NCBI GenBank assembly: GCA_041691815.1
Contig: JBEPTZ010000115.1
Location: 1-14,188, forward strand
Direction: 5' to 3'
Length of the DNA: 14,188 nt
Source of the DNA: 70-18 sp041691815
GTDB taxonomy: Bacteria; Pseudomonadota; Alphaproteobacteria; Acetobacterales; Acetobacteraceae
Shown here piece after piece: positions 1-6,671 of the stretch (within the stretch, counting starts at the first letter, position 1; each line of letters starts with the position of its first letter). The position numbers were made by a program, and so were the translations under genes. The notes under the pieces are model-generated. The model was not told where the DNA came from. It saw nothing but the letters and a program-made list of their open reading frames with translations, and searched no databases.

Positions 1-205
1 CAAGCGCACCTTCCCGGCGATCGACATCACCAAGTCGGGCACCCGCAAGGAAGAACTGCTGGTGGATCGCGGCACGCTGTCGAAAATGTGGGTGCTGCGG
101 CGCATCCTCAACCCGATGGGCACGATGGACGCGATGGACTTCCTGCTGGACAAGCTGAAATACAGCAAGACCAATCAGGACTTCTTCGACGCGATGAATA
201 CCTGA
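1..205 (+). CDS. rho: Transcription termination factor Rho, C-terminal end (5' truncated by window)
   Basis: The open frame starting at base 2 gives 67 residues that end at the TGA at 203-205. They read as the C-terminus of Rho, the hexameric RNA-dependent ATPase that ends transcription. The recognisable stretches are RTFPAIDITKSGTRKEELL, then KMWVLRRIL, the PMG turn, AMDFLLDKL and a final KTNQDFFDAMN. This is the usual Rho ending after the ATPase core; the RNA-binding domain and Walker motifs lie outside the window. The gene ends naturally, without an extension or truncation at its 3' end. A palindromic repeat starts at the next base and probably serves as its terminator. Identification is from family knowledge and is strong for such a conserved tail. 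Confidence 0.95.
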   Translation, partial: KRTFPAIDITKSGTRKEELLVDRGTLSKMWVLRRILNPMGTMDAMDFLLDKLKYSKTNQDFFDAMNT

Positions 206-333
206 GGAAGACTCTTCTTTTTGTGAACAAAAAGAAGCAAAAAAACTTTTTGTCCCCTGGAGTCCGGGCCGTGGTCCGAGACTCCAGGGGATGAAGTTTT
301 TTGCGCGCTTTTTTGCAAAAAAGCGCTGCTTCC
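206..333. repeat. Three-armed (cloverleaf-like) palindromic repeat, copy 1
   Basis: The element is framed by GGAAG at 206-210 and its complement CTTCC at 329-333. Inside are three hairpins. Arm A is an 11-bp perfect stem (214-224 with 227-237, T-rich then A-rich). The central stem pairs an A-run and CTT starting at 240 with AAGTTTTTT at 294-302, followed by the 12-bp stem TCCCCTGGAGTC (253-264) with 280-291. Arm C is a 10-bp perfect stem (305-314 with 317-326). It begins directly after the rho stop codon. The T-runs following the stems could make it an intrinsic terminator. A second copy with the same design lies at 2638-2762. It contains no coding frame of note. Confidence 0.85.
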
Positions 334-340
334 TTCCTTA

Positions 341-367
341 TTGCACACATCAAGATATCCTTATATA
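341..367 (+). promoter_or_regulatory. Candidate sigma-70 promoter of ahcY
   Basis: A TTGCAC box at 341-346 and an A+T-rich TATATA at 362-367 stand out in GC-rich surroundings. The spacer is 15 nt; reading the -10 as the overlapping TATACC at 364-369 makes it 17 nt. Transcription would start about 20 nt before the ahcY ATG at 395. I saw no SAH- or SAM-type riboswitch fold in this short leader. The call rests on box similarity and position only. Confidence 0.4.
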
Positions 368-394
368 CCGCACCGAACCGCACAGGAGCAGGGC

Positions 395-1684
395 ATGAGC
401 GACTACAAGGTGAAGGATATCTCGCTGGCCACATGGGGTCAGAAGGAGATCTCCATGGCCGAGGACGAGATGCCGGGGCTGATGGCCTGCCGTGCGGAGT
501 ATGGCGCGCAGAAGCCGCTGAAGGGTGCGCGGATCATCGGCTGCCTGCATATGACGATCCAGACCGCGGTGCTGATCCAGACGCTGGAGGCGCTGGGCGC
601 CACGGTGCGCTGGTCGTCGTGCAATATTTTCTCGACCCAGGACCATGCCGCCGCGGCGATTGCTGCCGCCGGCACCCCGGTGTTCGCCTGGAAGGGTATG
701 ACCGAGGAGGAGTTCTGGTGGTGCATCGAGCAGACGGTGCGCGGGCCCGATGGCTGGACGCCGAACCTGATCCTGGACGATGGCGGCGATGCGACGGCGC
801 TGCTGCACAACAAGTATCCGGACATGCTCAATGATATCAAGGGGCTGTCGGAGGAGACCACGACCGGTGTGCATCGGCTGTGGGAGATGGCCAAGGCGGG
901 CACGCTGAAGGTGCCGGCGATCAACGTGAACGACAGCGTGACCAAGTCGAAGTTCGACAACCTGTATGGCTGCCGGGAATCGCTGGTGGACGCGATCCGC
1001 CGCGGCACCGACGTGATGATGGCCGGCAAGGTCGCGGTGGTGAACGGGTTCGGCGATGTCGGCAAGGGCTCATCGGCCAGCCTGCGCAATGCCGGCTGCC
1101 GGGTGATGGTGACCGAGGTCGATCCGATCTGCGCGCTGCAGGCGGCGATGGAGGGCTACGAGGTCACCACGATGGAGGATGCGGCGCCGCATGGCGACAT
1201 CTTCGTGACCGCGACCGGCAACCTGGACGTGATCACGCTTGACCACATGCGGGCGATGAAGCACCGGGCGATCGTGTGCAATATCGGGCACTTCGACAGC
1301 GAGATCCAGATCGATGCGCTGCGCAACTATACCTGGGACAACGTCAAGCCGCAGGTCGACGAGGTGGTGTTCCCCGACGGCAAACGGCTGATCCTGCTGT
1401 CCGAGGGGCGGCTGGTGAACCTGGGCAATGCGACCGGGCATCCGAGCTTCGTGATGTCGGCCAGCTTCACCAACCAGGTGCTGGCGCAGATCGAACTGTG
1501 GACCGCGCCGGCCGGGAAGTATGAGTTGAAGGTGTATACGCTGCCGAAGCAGCTCGACGAGAAGGTGGCGGCGCTGCATCTGGCGAAGGTCGGCGCCAAG
1601 CTGACGAAGTTGTCGCCGAAGCAGGCCGAGTATATCGGGGCGGCCGTCAACGGGCCGTTCAAGCACGATCTGTATCGCTACTGA
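395..1684 (+). CDS. ahcY: Adenosylhomocysteinase (S-adenosyl-L-homocysteine hydrolase)
   Basis: The 429-residue protein catalyses reversible hydrolysis of S-adenosylhomocysteine to adenosine and homocysteine. This removes the inhibitory product of SAM-dependent methyl transfer in the cytosol. The ATG at 395 is chosen because AGGAG sits at 384-388, six bases upstream, and the protein then begins MSDYKVKDISLA as family members do; the frame is open back to 341 but without family similarity. The NAD-binding Rossmann motif GFGDVGKG lies at residues 218-225. Before it are the substrate-binding signatures CNIFSTQDH and NVNDSVTKSKFDN. The conserved LVNLGNATGHPSFVMS segment lies in the C-terminal third, and the chain ends HDLYRY. 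Length is at the short end of the normal bacterial range and no key element is missing. It stands alone behind the palindromic repeat with a likely promoter of its own. Confidence 0.97.
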   Translation: MSDYKVKDISLATWGQKEISMAEDEMPGLMACRAEYGAQKPLKGARIIGCLHMTIQTAVLIQTLEALGATVRWSSCNIFSTQDHAAAAIAAAGTPVFAWKGMTEEEFWWCIEQTVRGPDGWTPNLILDDGGDATALLHNKYPDMLNDIKGLSEETTTGVHRLWEMAKAGTLKVPAINVNDSVTKSKFDNLYGCRESLVDAIRRGTDVMMAGKVAVVNGFGDVGKGSSASLRNAGCRVMVTEVDPICALQAAMEGYEVTTMEDAAPHGDIFVTATGNLDVITLDHMRAMKHRAIVCNIGHFDSEIQIDALRNYTWDNVKPQVDEVVFPDGKRLILLSEGRLVNLGNATGHPSFVMSASFTNQVLAQIELWTAPAGKYELKVYTLPKQLDEKVAALHLAKVGAKLTKLSPKQAEYIGAAVNGPFKHDLYRY

Positions 1685-1752
1685 GTGACGGCGGGCCGCT
1701 GGGGCGCTGCTGCGCCCTGGTGGTTCGCTCCCGGCTGGGCTAGAGGTGGCGG

Positions 1753-2119
1753 ATGTTGGCCCGGGCCATCTTTATGCGCTTTGCGATCGCCGTGGCACTC
1801 GTGCTCGGGCTGTGGGCCCAGGGCACGGTGCCGGCGTCGCCTTGGGATGCGCCGGGGGGCGACCCGTTCTGGGTGCTTGGCGGGATCTGCGGGCCGGGGC
1901 ATGCCTCGGATGTGCCGGGCGGGCCGGGGGCAGGGTCAGCAGCATCATCATGGCGCCTGTTGCCAGCTATGGCCGACGGCGTTTGTGCTGCCTGGCAGGC
2001 CGGCGGCCGGCCCGACTGGGCCGGTCCTGGTGCTGCGGCGGGAAATCGACAGTCAGGTGCCGCATTTCGGGCGGGCGCGGCTGGCTTATGCATCGCGGGC
2101 GCCGCCGGGGCTGGGGTGA
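1753..2119 (+). pseudogene. DUF2946-like exported protein, interrupted by an apparent +1 frameshift
   Basis: The ATG at 1753 follows AGAGG (1742-1746) at good spacing. It opens a frame with a signal-peptide-like start, MLARAIFMRFAIAVALVLG, then ICGPGH. After the five-G run at 1926-1930 this frame becomes low-complexity Ala/Gly and only ends at 2163. The frame one base later instead reads QQHHHGACCQLWPTAF, a Pro-rich stretch and a terminal SRAPPGLG, with its stop at 2117-2119. That His/Cys cluster and Arg-Ala-Pro-Pro ending are what I expect of small DUF2946 proteins, which are often found near copper-handling genes. Removing one G from the run restores a single 121-residue protein. The gene may be inactive, the extra G may be a sequencing error, or slippage may occur. 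The PCu(A)C chaperone follows at 2167. The family assignment is from memory of the pattern and moderately secure. Confidence 0.55.
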
Positions 2120-2166
2120 TCTCCGGCTTCGATGTGTTGCACAAATTTCCCGTGAAGGATTGATAG

Positions 2167-2637
2167 ATGCGTAAGTTCATGCTTGCGGCCAGCCTGATGC
2201 TGGCCATCCCCGCCCTGGTTTCGCCGGCTGCTGCCCATGACGCTTCGGTGAAGGTGTCGCATGCCTGGGCGCGGGCGACGGCCGCCAATGCGATGAGTGG
2301 CGCGGCCTACCTGACCTTGGCCGCCGAGGGCCACCCCGACGCGTTGGTGGGCGCCTCCACCCCGGCGGCGAAAACCGCGGAACTGCACCAGACAGTGAAC
2401 GACAAGGGCATCATGAAGATGCTGCCGGTGCCGCAACTTGCCCTGCAACCGGGCACGCCGGTGACGTTCACGCCGGGCGGCTACCACATCATGCTGATGG
2501 GCCTGACGCACCCGTTGAAGCGCGGCGAGAGTTTCCCGCTGACGTTGCAGTTCAAGCACGCGGCGCCACAGACAGTGTCGGTGACAATCGAGGGGGCGGG
2601 GGCGATGGAGCCGATGCCGGGGATGCAGCATAAGTAA
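2167..2637 (+). CDS. PCu(A)C-type periplasmic copper chaperone (DUF461)
   Basis: The 156-residue protein has a clear signal peptide with likely cleavage after Ala23 (AAA|HD), placing it in the periplasm. The copper-binding pattern of the family is complete: His74, Met85 ten residues later, His107 after 21 more, and Met109 in HIM. This is the H-x10-M-x21-H-x-M signature used to bind Cu(I) and pass it to cytochrome oxidase CuA or related sites. The C-terminal tail adds several Met and a His (MEPMPGMQHK), which could be extra copper ligands. AAGGA at 2155-2159 sits seven bases before the ATG, supporting this start. The preceding DUF2946-like gene lies close by on the same strand and also suggests copper handling. 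The stop abuts palindromic repeat copy 2. Confidence 0.93.
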   Translation: MRKFMLAASLMLAIPALVSPAAAHDASVKVSHAWARATAANAMSGAAYLTLAAEGHPDALVGASTPAAKTAELHQTVNDKGIMKMLPVPQLALQPGTPVTFTPGGYHIMLMGLTHPLKRGESFPLTLQFKHAAPQTVSVTIEGAGAMEPMPGMQHK

Positions 2638-2762
2638 GGAAGCAGTTCTTTTTTGGAAAAAAGAACCAAAAAACTTTATCCCTTGGAAAATCGGACCGAG
2701 GTTCGGAACTCCAGGGGATAAAGTTTTTTTGCTTCTTTGTTTTCAAACAAAGAAGACCTTCC
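2638..2762. repeat. Three-armed (cloverleaf-like) palindromic repeat, copy 2
   Basis: This copy has the same architecture as the copy after rho. GGAAG at 2638-2642 pairs with CTTCC at 2758-2762. Arm A is a perfect 10-bp stem (2645-2654 with 2657-2666). The central stem pairs about 20 nt from 2668 (AAAAAACTTTATCCC then TTGGA) with 2710-2729, with one T-G wobble. Arm C is a perfect 11-bp stem (2732-2742 with 2745-2755). Arm sequences differ between copies but pairing is kept, which suggests selection or recent spread as folded DNA or RNA. It occupies essentially the whole gap between two convergent stop codons, so it probably acts as a two-way terminator. Confidence 0.85.
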
Positions 2763-2763
2763 T

Positions 2764-3111
2764 TCACTCCGCTTCGACGTTAACCACCCTGAAGGTGAGC
2801 GTGTCGCCATTGGGCCGCTGCAACTGCACCAGTTCGCCTGGTCGCAGTACGCGGGCTTCCATCGACCACAGCGGTGCGTCCTCCGGGTCGGTGGTGGCGC
2901 TGGTGCGGCGCAGCGCCCAGGCGCCGCCTTCGCGCAGCAGTTCCATCGGGCGTTCGCGGCCGTCGGGCAGCCGTCGCAGGGCCTGGTGGGGGCCGCTGTC
3001 GGCCTCGTCGGGCTGGCCGGCGGCGGAGATCGGCAGACAGAATTCGAGCCGGTCGGCGGTGTTGCCGTCGGGGTGGCCAGGGGCGTAGGCCAGGACCAGG
3101 TGAATGCGCAT
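2764..3111 (-). CDS. Conserved-looking hypothetical protein, 115 aa, downstream of kup
   Basis: I do not recognise this protein. It starts at an ATG (3111) six nt after the kup stop codon, so it probably lies in the same transcript and may be translated by re-initiating ribosomes; the ribosome site (AAAGCGGG) is weak. The product is soluble-looking, with no signal peptide or membrane segment. It starts with a hydrophobic strand (MRIHLVLAYAPG), has a charged middle with Arg-rich patches, and ends in a strand-rich tail containing LTFRVVNVEAE. There are no cysteine pairs or recognisable catalytic motifs. Codon use, strong GC3 bias and the tight spacing argue for a real gene. Its stop at 2764-2766 is one base from the palindromic repeat. 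The neighbourhood hints at a link with potassium uptake or only at co-transcription. Confidence 0.7.
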   Translation of the reverse strand: MRIHLVLAYAPGHPDGNTADRLEFCLPISAAGQPDEADSGPHQALRRLPDGRERPMELLREGGAWALRRTSATTDPEDAPLWSMEARVLRPGELVQLQRPNGDTLTFRVVNVEAE

Positions 3112-3117
3112 CCCGCT

Positions 3118-5010
3118 TTATATGGCCACGCGCACCCCGAGTTCCACCACGCGGTCGCTGGGGATGCGGAAGAACTCGGTGGCGGAGACCGCGTTGCGCG
3201 CCAGCAGGAGGAACAGCCACATGCGCCAGAACGGCAGTTTCGGCACGCGGGCGGCGACCAGGGTTTCGCGGCCGAGGAAGTAGCTGGCCTGCATCGGGTC
3301 GAAATCGATGCCCTGGTTGCGCAGGCCAGCCAGTTCGCGCGGCAGGTTGGGGCTTTCCATGAAGCCGTAGCGGATCAGTACGCGATGGATGCCGGGCGCC
3401 AGCTCCGACACGCTGGCCCGCTCGGCGGCGCGCAGCTCGGGTATATCCTCGTTGGTGACGGTGACGAACAGCACGCGCTCGTGCAGCACCTTGTTGTGCT
3501 TGAGGTTGTGCAGCAGCGCGCCGGGCACATGGTCGGGGTTGCCGGTGAGGAAGATGGCGATGCCAGGGACGCGGACGGTGCGCGATTGCGGCAGGCGGGC
3601 GAGGAAGGAGGCGAGTGGCAGGCTGTCGGTCCGCCAGCGTTCCAGCAGCAGGTCGCGGCCGCGCTTCCAGCTGGTCATCAGCGCAGTGAGCGCCACGCCC
3701 AGGGCCAACGGCACCCAGCCGCCTTCGGGGATTTTCAGCGCGTTGGCGGCGAAGAAGGCGAGATCGATCACCAGGAACGAGCCGAACACCAGGATCACGA
3801 CCCACAGCCGCCAGCCGAATTTGAGGCGGAACAGCACGATAGCCAGCATCGAGGTGAAGGTGAAGGTGCCGGTGACCGCGATGCCGTAGGCCGAGGCCAG
3901 CGCATCGCTGGTGCGGAAGGAGAACACCAGCACCAGCACGCCGACCAGCAGCGCCGAATTGACCTGCGGCAGGTAGATCTGGCCTTCCTCGGTGGCGCTG
4001 GTGTGGCTGACCTTCAGGCGCGGCAGAAAGCCGAGCTGCATGCACTGGCGGGCGATCGAGAAGGCGCCGGAGATCATCGACTGGCTGGCGATGACGGTGG
4101 CGGCGGTGGCCAGCACGACCATCGGCAGGCGCGCCCAGTCCGGCCCGAGGCGGAAGAACGGGTTGGCGATGGCGGCGGGGTTGTTGAGCACCACGGCACC
4201 CTGGCCGAAATAGTTCAGCACCAGGCAGGGCAGCACATAATAGAGCCAGGCCATGCGGATCGGGCGGACGCCGAAATGGCCCATGTCGGCATACAGTGCC
4301 TCCGCGCCGGTGACGGCGAGCACCACCGAGCCGAGTGCGACGAATGCCAGCCATTTATAGTGGATCACCAGCCCGATTGCGTAGGTGGGTGACAATGCCA
4401 GCAGCACGCCGGGGTGGAAGATGATTTCCGCCAGGCCGAGCACACCAAGGGCGCCGAACCACAGAGCCATGATCGGCCCGAAGATGCGGCCCATCTGGCC
4501 GGTGCCGTGCGACTGGATGAAGAACAGCCCGAGGATCACCGCAACCGAGATCGGTAGCACGAATTCGGCGAGGCCGGGGTTGACGATCTCCAGCCCCTCC
4601 ACCGCCGACAGCACCGAGATCGCCGGGGTGATGGTGCCGTCGCCGAAGAACAGGCAGGCGCCGGCGATACCCATCAGGGCGAGGGCGCGGCGGGCGCGCG
4701 GGTTGGTGACCGAGCGTTGCGCCAAGGCCATCAGCGCCAGGATGCCGCCTTCGCCGCGGTTGTCGGCGCGCATCACCAGGGTGACGTATTTGATCGTGAC
4801 CACCAGGATCAGCGACCAGAAGATCAGCGACAACAGGCCGAGCACCTCCCACGAGGAGATGCCGGTGGCGGTGAAATGGTCGAGCGTGGCCTTGAAGGCG
4901 TAGAGCGGGCTGGTGCCGATATCGCCGTAGACGACGCCCAGCACGCCGAGCAGCAGGCCCATCCGGACCGGCGAACGCTGCCCATCGGCGGTGGATGTCT
5001 CTGGAGTCAT
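3118..5010 (-). CDS. kup: Low-affinity potassium transporter Kup (KUP/HAK/KT family)
   Basis: The 630-residue inner-membrane protein takes up K+, probably with H+. The family start motif YGDIGTSPLY is at residues 28-37 and the conserved DNRGEGG loop at 83-89. FGDGTITPAISVLSA, SQSMISGAFSIARQC and TGTFTFTS follow within a run of about 12 hydrophobic segments. A cytoplasmic C-terminal domain ends in the usual RVVELGVRV pattern, so the gene is complete. I chose the ATG at 5010, which gives the family's normal length (E. coli Kup is 622). The frame extends to a TTG at 5109, but that adds 33 low-complexity Ala/Pro/Arg residues and overlaps a candidate promoter. It lies 137 nt after yggS and six nt before the 115-aa gene on the same strand. 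Confidence 0.95.
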   Translation of the reverse strand: MTPETSTADGQRSPVRMGLLLGVLGVVYGDIGTSPLYAFKATLDHFTATGISSWEVLGLLSLIFWSLILVVTIKYVTLVMRADNRGEGGILALMALAQRSVTNPRARRALALMGIAGACLFFGDGTITPAISVLSAVEGLEIVNPGLAEFVLPISVAVILGLFFIQSHGTGQMGRIFGPIMALWFGALGVLGLAEIIFHPGVLLALSPTYAIGLVIHYKWLAFVALGSVVLAVTGAEALYADMGHFGVRPIRMAWLYYVLPCLVLNYFGQGAVVLNNPAAIANPFFRLGPDWARLPMVVLATAATVIASQSMISGAFSIARQCMQLGFLPRLKVSHTSATEEGQIYLPQVNSALLVGVLVLVFSFRTSDALASAYGIAVTGTFTFTSMLAIVLFRLKFGWRLWVVILVFGSFLVIDLAFFAANALKIPEGGWVPLALGVALTALMTSWKRGRDLLLERWRTDSLPLASFLARLPQSRTVRVPGIAIFLTGNPDHVPGALLHNLKHNKVLHERVLFVTVTNEDIPELRAAERASVSELAPGIHRVLIRYGFMESPNLPRELAGLRNQGIDFDPMQASYFLGRETLVAARVPKLPFWRMWLFLLLARNAVSATEFFRIPSDRVVELGVRVAI

Positions 5011-5080
5011 GCGCGGGGCGGCATCGGTGGGGCGGGGTGCGGCATCGGGGGCCTTGTGGCGGCGGGTTGCGGCGGCGCCT

Positions 5081-5109
5081 CCGATACGCTGCGCCCAAGC
5101 GGGGTGCAA
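5081..5109 (-). promoter_or_regulatory. Candidate promoter of kup
   Basis: Read on the minus strand there is a TTGCAC box (5109-5104), a 17-nt spacer and TATCGG (5086-5081). Both boxes keep the most important bases and the spacing is ideal. Transcription would start near 5074, leaving a leader of about 64 nt before the kup ATG. It lies in the 137-nt gap after yggS, so kup could be transcribed separately from yggS. Evidence is sequence similarity only. Confidence 0.4.
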
Positions 5110-5147
5110 GGGCAGAAGCTGGTACCGCTACCGTGGCAGGTGCGAAA

Positions 5148-5855
5148 TCAACGGGCGCCGAAAATCGCGGTGCCGACGCGGACATGGGTGGCGCCGTGGG
5201 CGATCGCGGTCTCGAAATCGCCGGACATGCCCATCGAGACGATGGCAAGCCCATGCATGGCGGCACGGGCGGCGAGCCAGGCGAAATGCGGCGCCGGGTC
5301 GCCTTCGGCCGGCGGAATACACATCAGGCCGGCCAGGGCGGCGCCGAAGCGGCGTTGGCTGGCGGTGATGAAGGCATCGGCGTCGGCGCGGGGGATGCCG
5401 GATTTCTGCGGCTCGTCGCCGACATTGATCTGCACCAGCAGCAGCGGTGTGCGGCCCTCGGCCTGGATGGCGTCGGCGATGGCGTCGGCGAGGCGGGGGC
5501 GGTCCAGGGTCTCGACCACATCGGCCAGGCGGACCGCCTCGCGCGCCTTGTTGGTTTGCAGGCCGCCGATGAGGTGCAGGCGCAAGCCGGGGTGGGCGAG
5601 GCGGAGCGACGGGAATTTGCCAGCGGCTTCCTGCACCCGGTTCTCGCCGAAATGCCGCTGGCTGGCCGCCAGCGCTGCCAGTACCGCGGGCGCCGGATGG
5701 GTCTTGGACACCGCGACCAGGGTGACGGCATCCGCGGCGCGACCGGCGGCCTGGGCGGCGGCGGCGATGCGGGCCTGCACGGCGCGGAGATTGGCCGGGA
5801 CATGGCTATAAGAAGGTTCGGTGGGGGATTCAGCGGGGGCGATGGGGTCGGTCAT
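5148..5855 (-). CDS. yggS: YggS/PROSC-type pyridoxal phosphate homeostasis protein
   Basis: The 235-residue cytosolic protein is a single-domain PLP-binding TIM barrel of the YggS family. Members buffer pyridoxal 5'-phosphate and affect amino-acid and keto-acid pools; no enzymatic reaction is firmly assigned. The PLP lysine is Lys51 in LVAVSKTH. Other family blocks in order are FGENRVQEA, HLIGGLQTNK, VQINVGDEPQKSGI, LMCIPP, and the phosphate-binding SMGMSGDFETAI followed by VRVGTAIFGAR at the C-terminus. About 18 Pro/Ala/Ser-rich residues precede the conserved start VPANLRAVQARI. The ATG at 5855 overlaps the start codon of the divergent ThiE-like gene by two bases. That overlap leaves no room between the genes for promoters. 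Confidence 0.94.
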   Translation of the reverse strand: MTDPIAPAESPTEPSYSHVPANLRAVQARIAAAAQAAGRAADAVTLVAVSKTHPAPAVLAALAASQRHFGENRVQEAAGKFPSLRLAHPGLRLHLIGGLQTNKAREAVRLADVVETLDRPRLADAIADAIQAEGRTPLLLVQINVGDEPQKSGIPRADADAFITASQRRFGAALAGLMCIPPAEGDPAPHFAWLAARAAMHGLAIVSMGMSGDFETAIAHGATHVRVGTAIFGAR

Positions 5856-6447
5856 GGATGAGAGGCTTGTCGCATGGGCGCGCGCGGTCAAGGCACGGCA
5901 GGCAAAAATTTCGCCCGGGCACGGATTGCCGGTGCTGTGGCTGTTCACCGATGCGGTGCGGTTGGCGGATCCGTGCGGCGCGGTGGCCCGGCTGCCGCGC
6001 GGGCTGTGCGGCGTGGTGCTGCGCCATGATGGCGCGGCCGATCGGGCGGCGCTGGGGCGGCGGTTGGCGGGGCTGTGCCGGGCACGGCGCAACATGCTGG
6101 TGGTGGCTGGCGATTGGCGGCTGGCGGCGGCGTTGCGTGCCGGGGTGCATCTGCGGGGCGGGCGGCGGCTGCCGATGCTGCGACATATCATAAGTACCGG
6201 GTCGGCGCATGGGTTGGCGGAGTTGGTGGCGGCACGCCGGGCCGGGGCGGCGCTGGTTTTTCTCTCGCCGGCATTTGCCACCCTGAGCCACCCCGGCGCG
6301 CCTGGATTGGGGCCGATGCGGTGGAGCGGGCAGGCAGGGCGGGCTGGTGTTGCGGCGGCGGCGCTGGGCGGCGTGACGGGGGCGAATGTCCGGCGGCTGG
6401 GGCGCCGCCGGTGCGTCGCCGTGGGGGCGATCGGCGCATTGGCGTGA
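5854..6447 (+). CDS. ThiE/TenI-like protein (annotated thiamine-phosphate synthase family)
   Basis: The 197-residue product has the (beta/alpha) pattern of the thiamine-phosphate synthase/TenI family. Matches include LPVLWLFTDAVRL at the first strand, VAGD then GVHLRGG, and SAHGLAEL. Further on are VFLSPAFATLSHPGAPGLGP, which corresponds to the family's GPxFxTxxKPG loop, AALGGV, and VAVGAIGAL at the end. ThiE joins the pyrimidine and thiazole halves of thiamine; TenI relatives aromatise the thiazole or have lost synthase activity. The NDR and HLGQxD motifs of classical ThiE are not preserved, so enzymatic identity is uncertain. The ATG at 5854 is preferred; a GTG at 5821 would extend it inside yggS. 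The ribosome site is weak (GGGG about seven nt upstream). No other thi gene is present. Confidence 0.78.
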   Translation: MDERLVAWARAVKARQAKISPGHGLPVLWLFTDAVRLADPCGAVARLPRGLCGVVLRHDGAADRAALGRRLAGLCRARRNMLVVAGDWRLAAALRAGVHLRGGRRLPMLRHIISTGSAHGLAELVAARRAGAALVFLSPAFATLSHPGAPGLGPMRWSGQAGRAGVAAAALGGVTGANVRRLGRRRCVAVGAIGALA

Positions 6448-6671
6448 CGGGAACCTGTGGCGAATGCGCCACACTGCGTCAGAAATGCCAGATTTGGCCA
6501 TGTCAGTGATTGCGGGGAGGTGAATGGCGGGGCAATACTTACCCCAGGCCAAACGCGGTCGCCTTCGCGGAGCAAAGTTCCCTGACGGATACCAGGGTGC
6601 GGCGAACCCAGGGTGAGGAGCGGCCTGATACGGTCGGCCGGGCTGTTCCGGCTGCAAGGGGAGATTTCTCA
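6448..6671 (+). other. Porin leader region without a gene
   Basis: The 224 nt between the ThiE-like stop and the porin ATG hold no convincing coding frame; the porin frame is open back to 6510 but its translation lacks family character. A weak promoter candidate is TTGCGG (6510-6515) with AATACT (6534-6539). A small inverted repeat CCCTG/CAGGG lies near 6583-6600. A long 5' leader is common for abundant porins. A strong ribosome site, AGGGGAG at 6657-6663, lies eight bases before the ATG. Confidence 0.35.

Noticed and set aside
206..333. CRISPR array or tRNA suggested by the repeated hairpins
   Set aside because: There are no regularly spaced identical repeats with unique spacers, and the arms lack tRNA signature bases such as a T-loop.
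334..394. SAH or SAM riboswitch in front of ahcY
   Set aside because: Only about 60 nt remain after the palindromic repeat, and I could not find a conserved riboswitch core or pseudoknot there.
1702..1717. GGGCGC-TGCT-GCGCCC hairpin after ahcY as a terminator
   Set aside because: The 6-bp stem is perfect but no T-run follows it, and such short stems are expected by chance at this GC content.
2737..4392. Long plus-strand open frame (551 aa) opposite kup
   Set aside because: It is rich in Gly, Gln, His and Glu with no domain pattern, and lies over the clear Kup coding frame. It is the antisense shadow of a GC-rich gene.
5148..6575. yggS frame extended to 475 aa upstream of 5855
   Set aside because: The extra 240 residues overlap the ThiE-like gene in antisense and carry no PLP-barrel similarity; the family start fits 5855.
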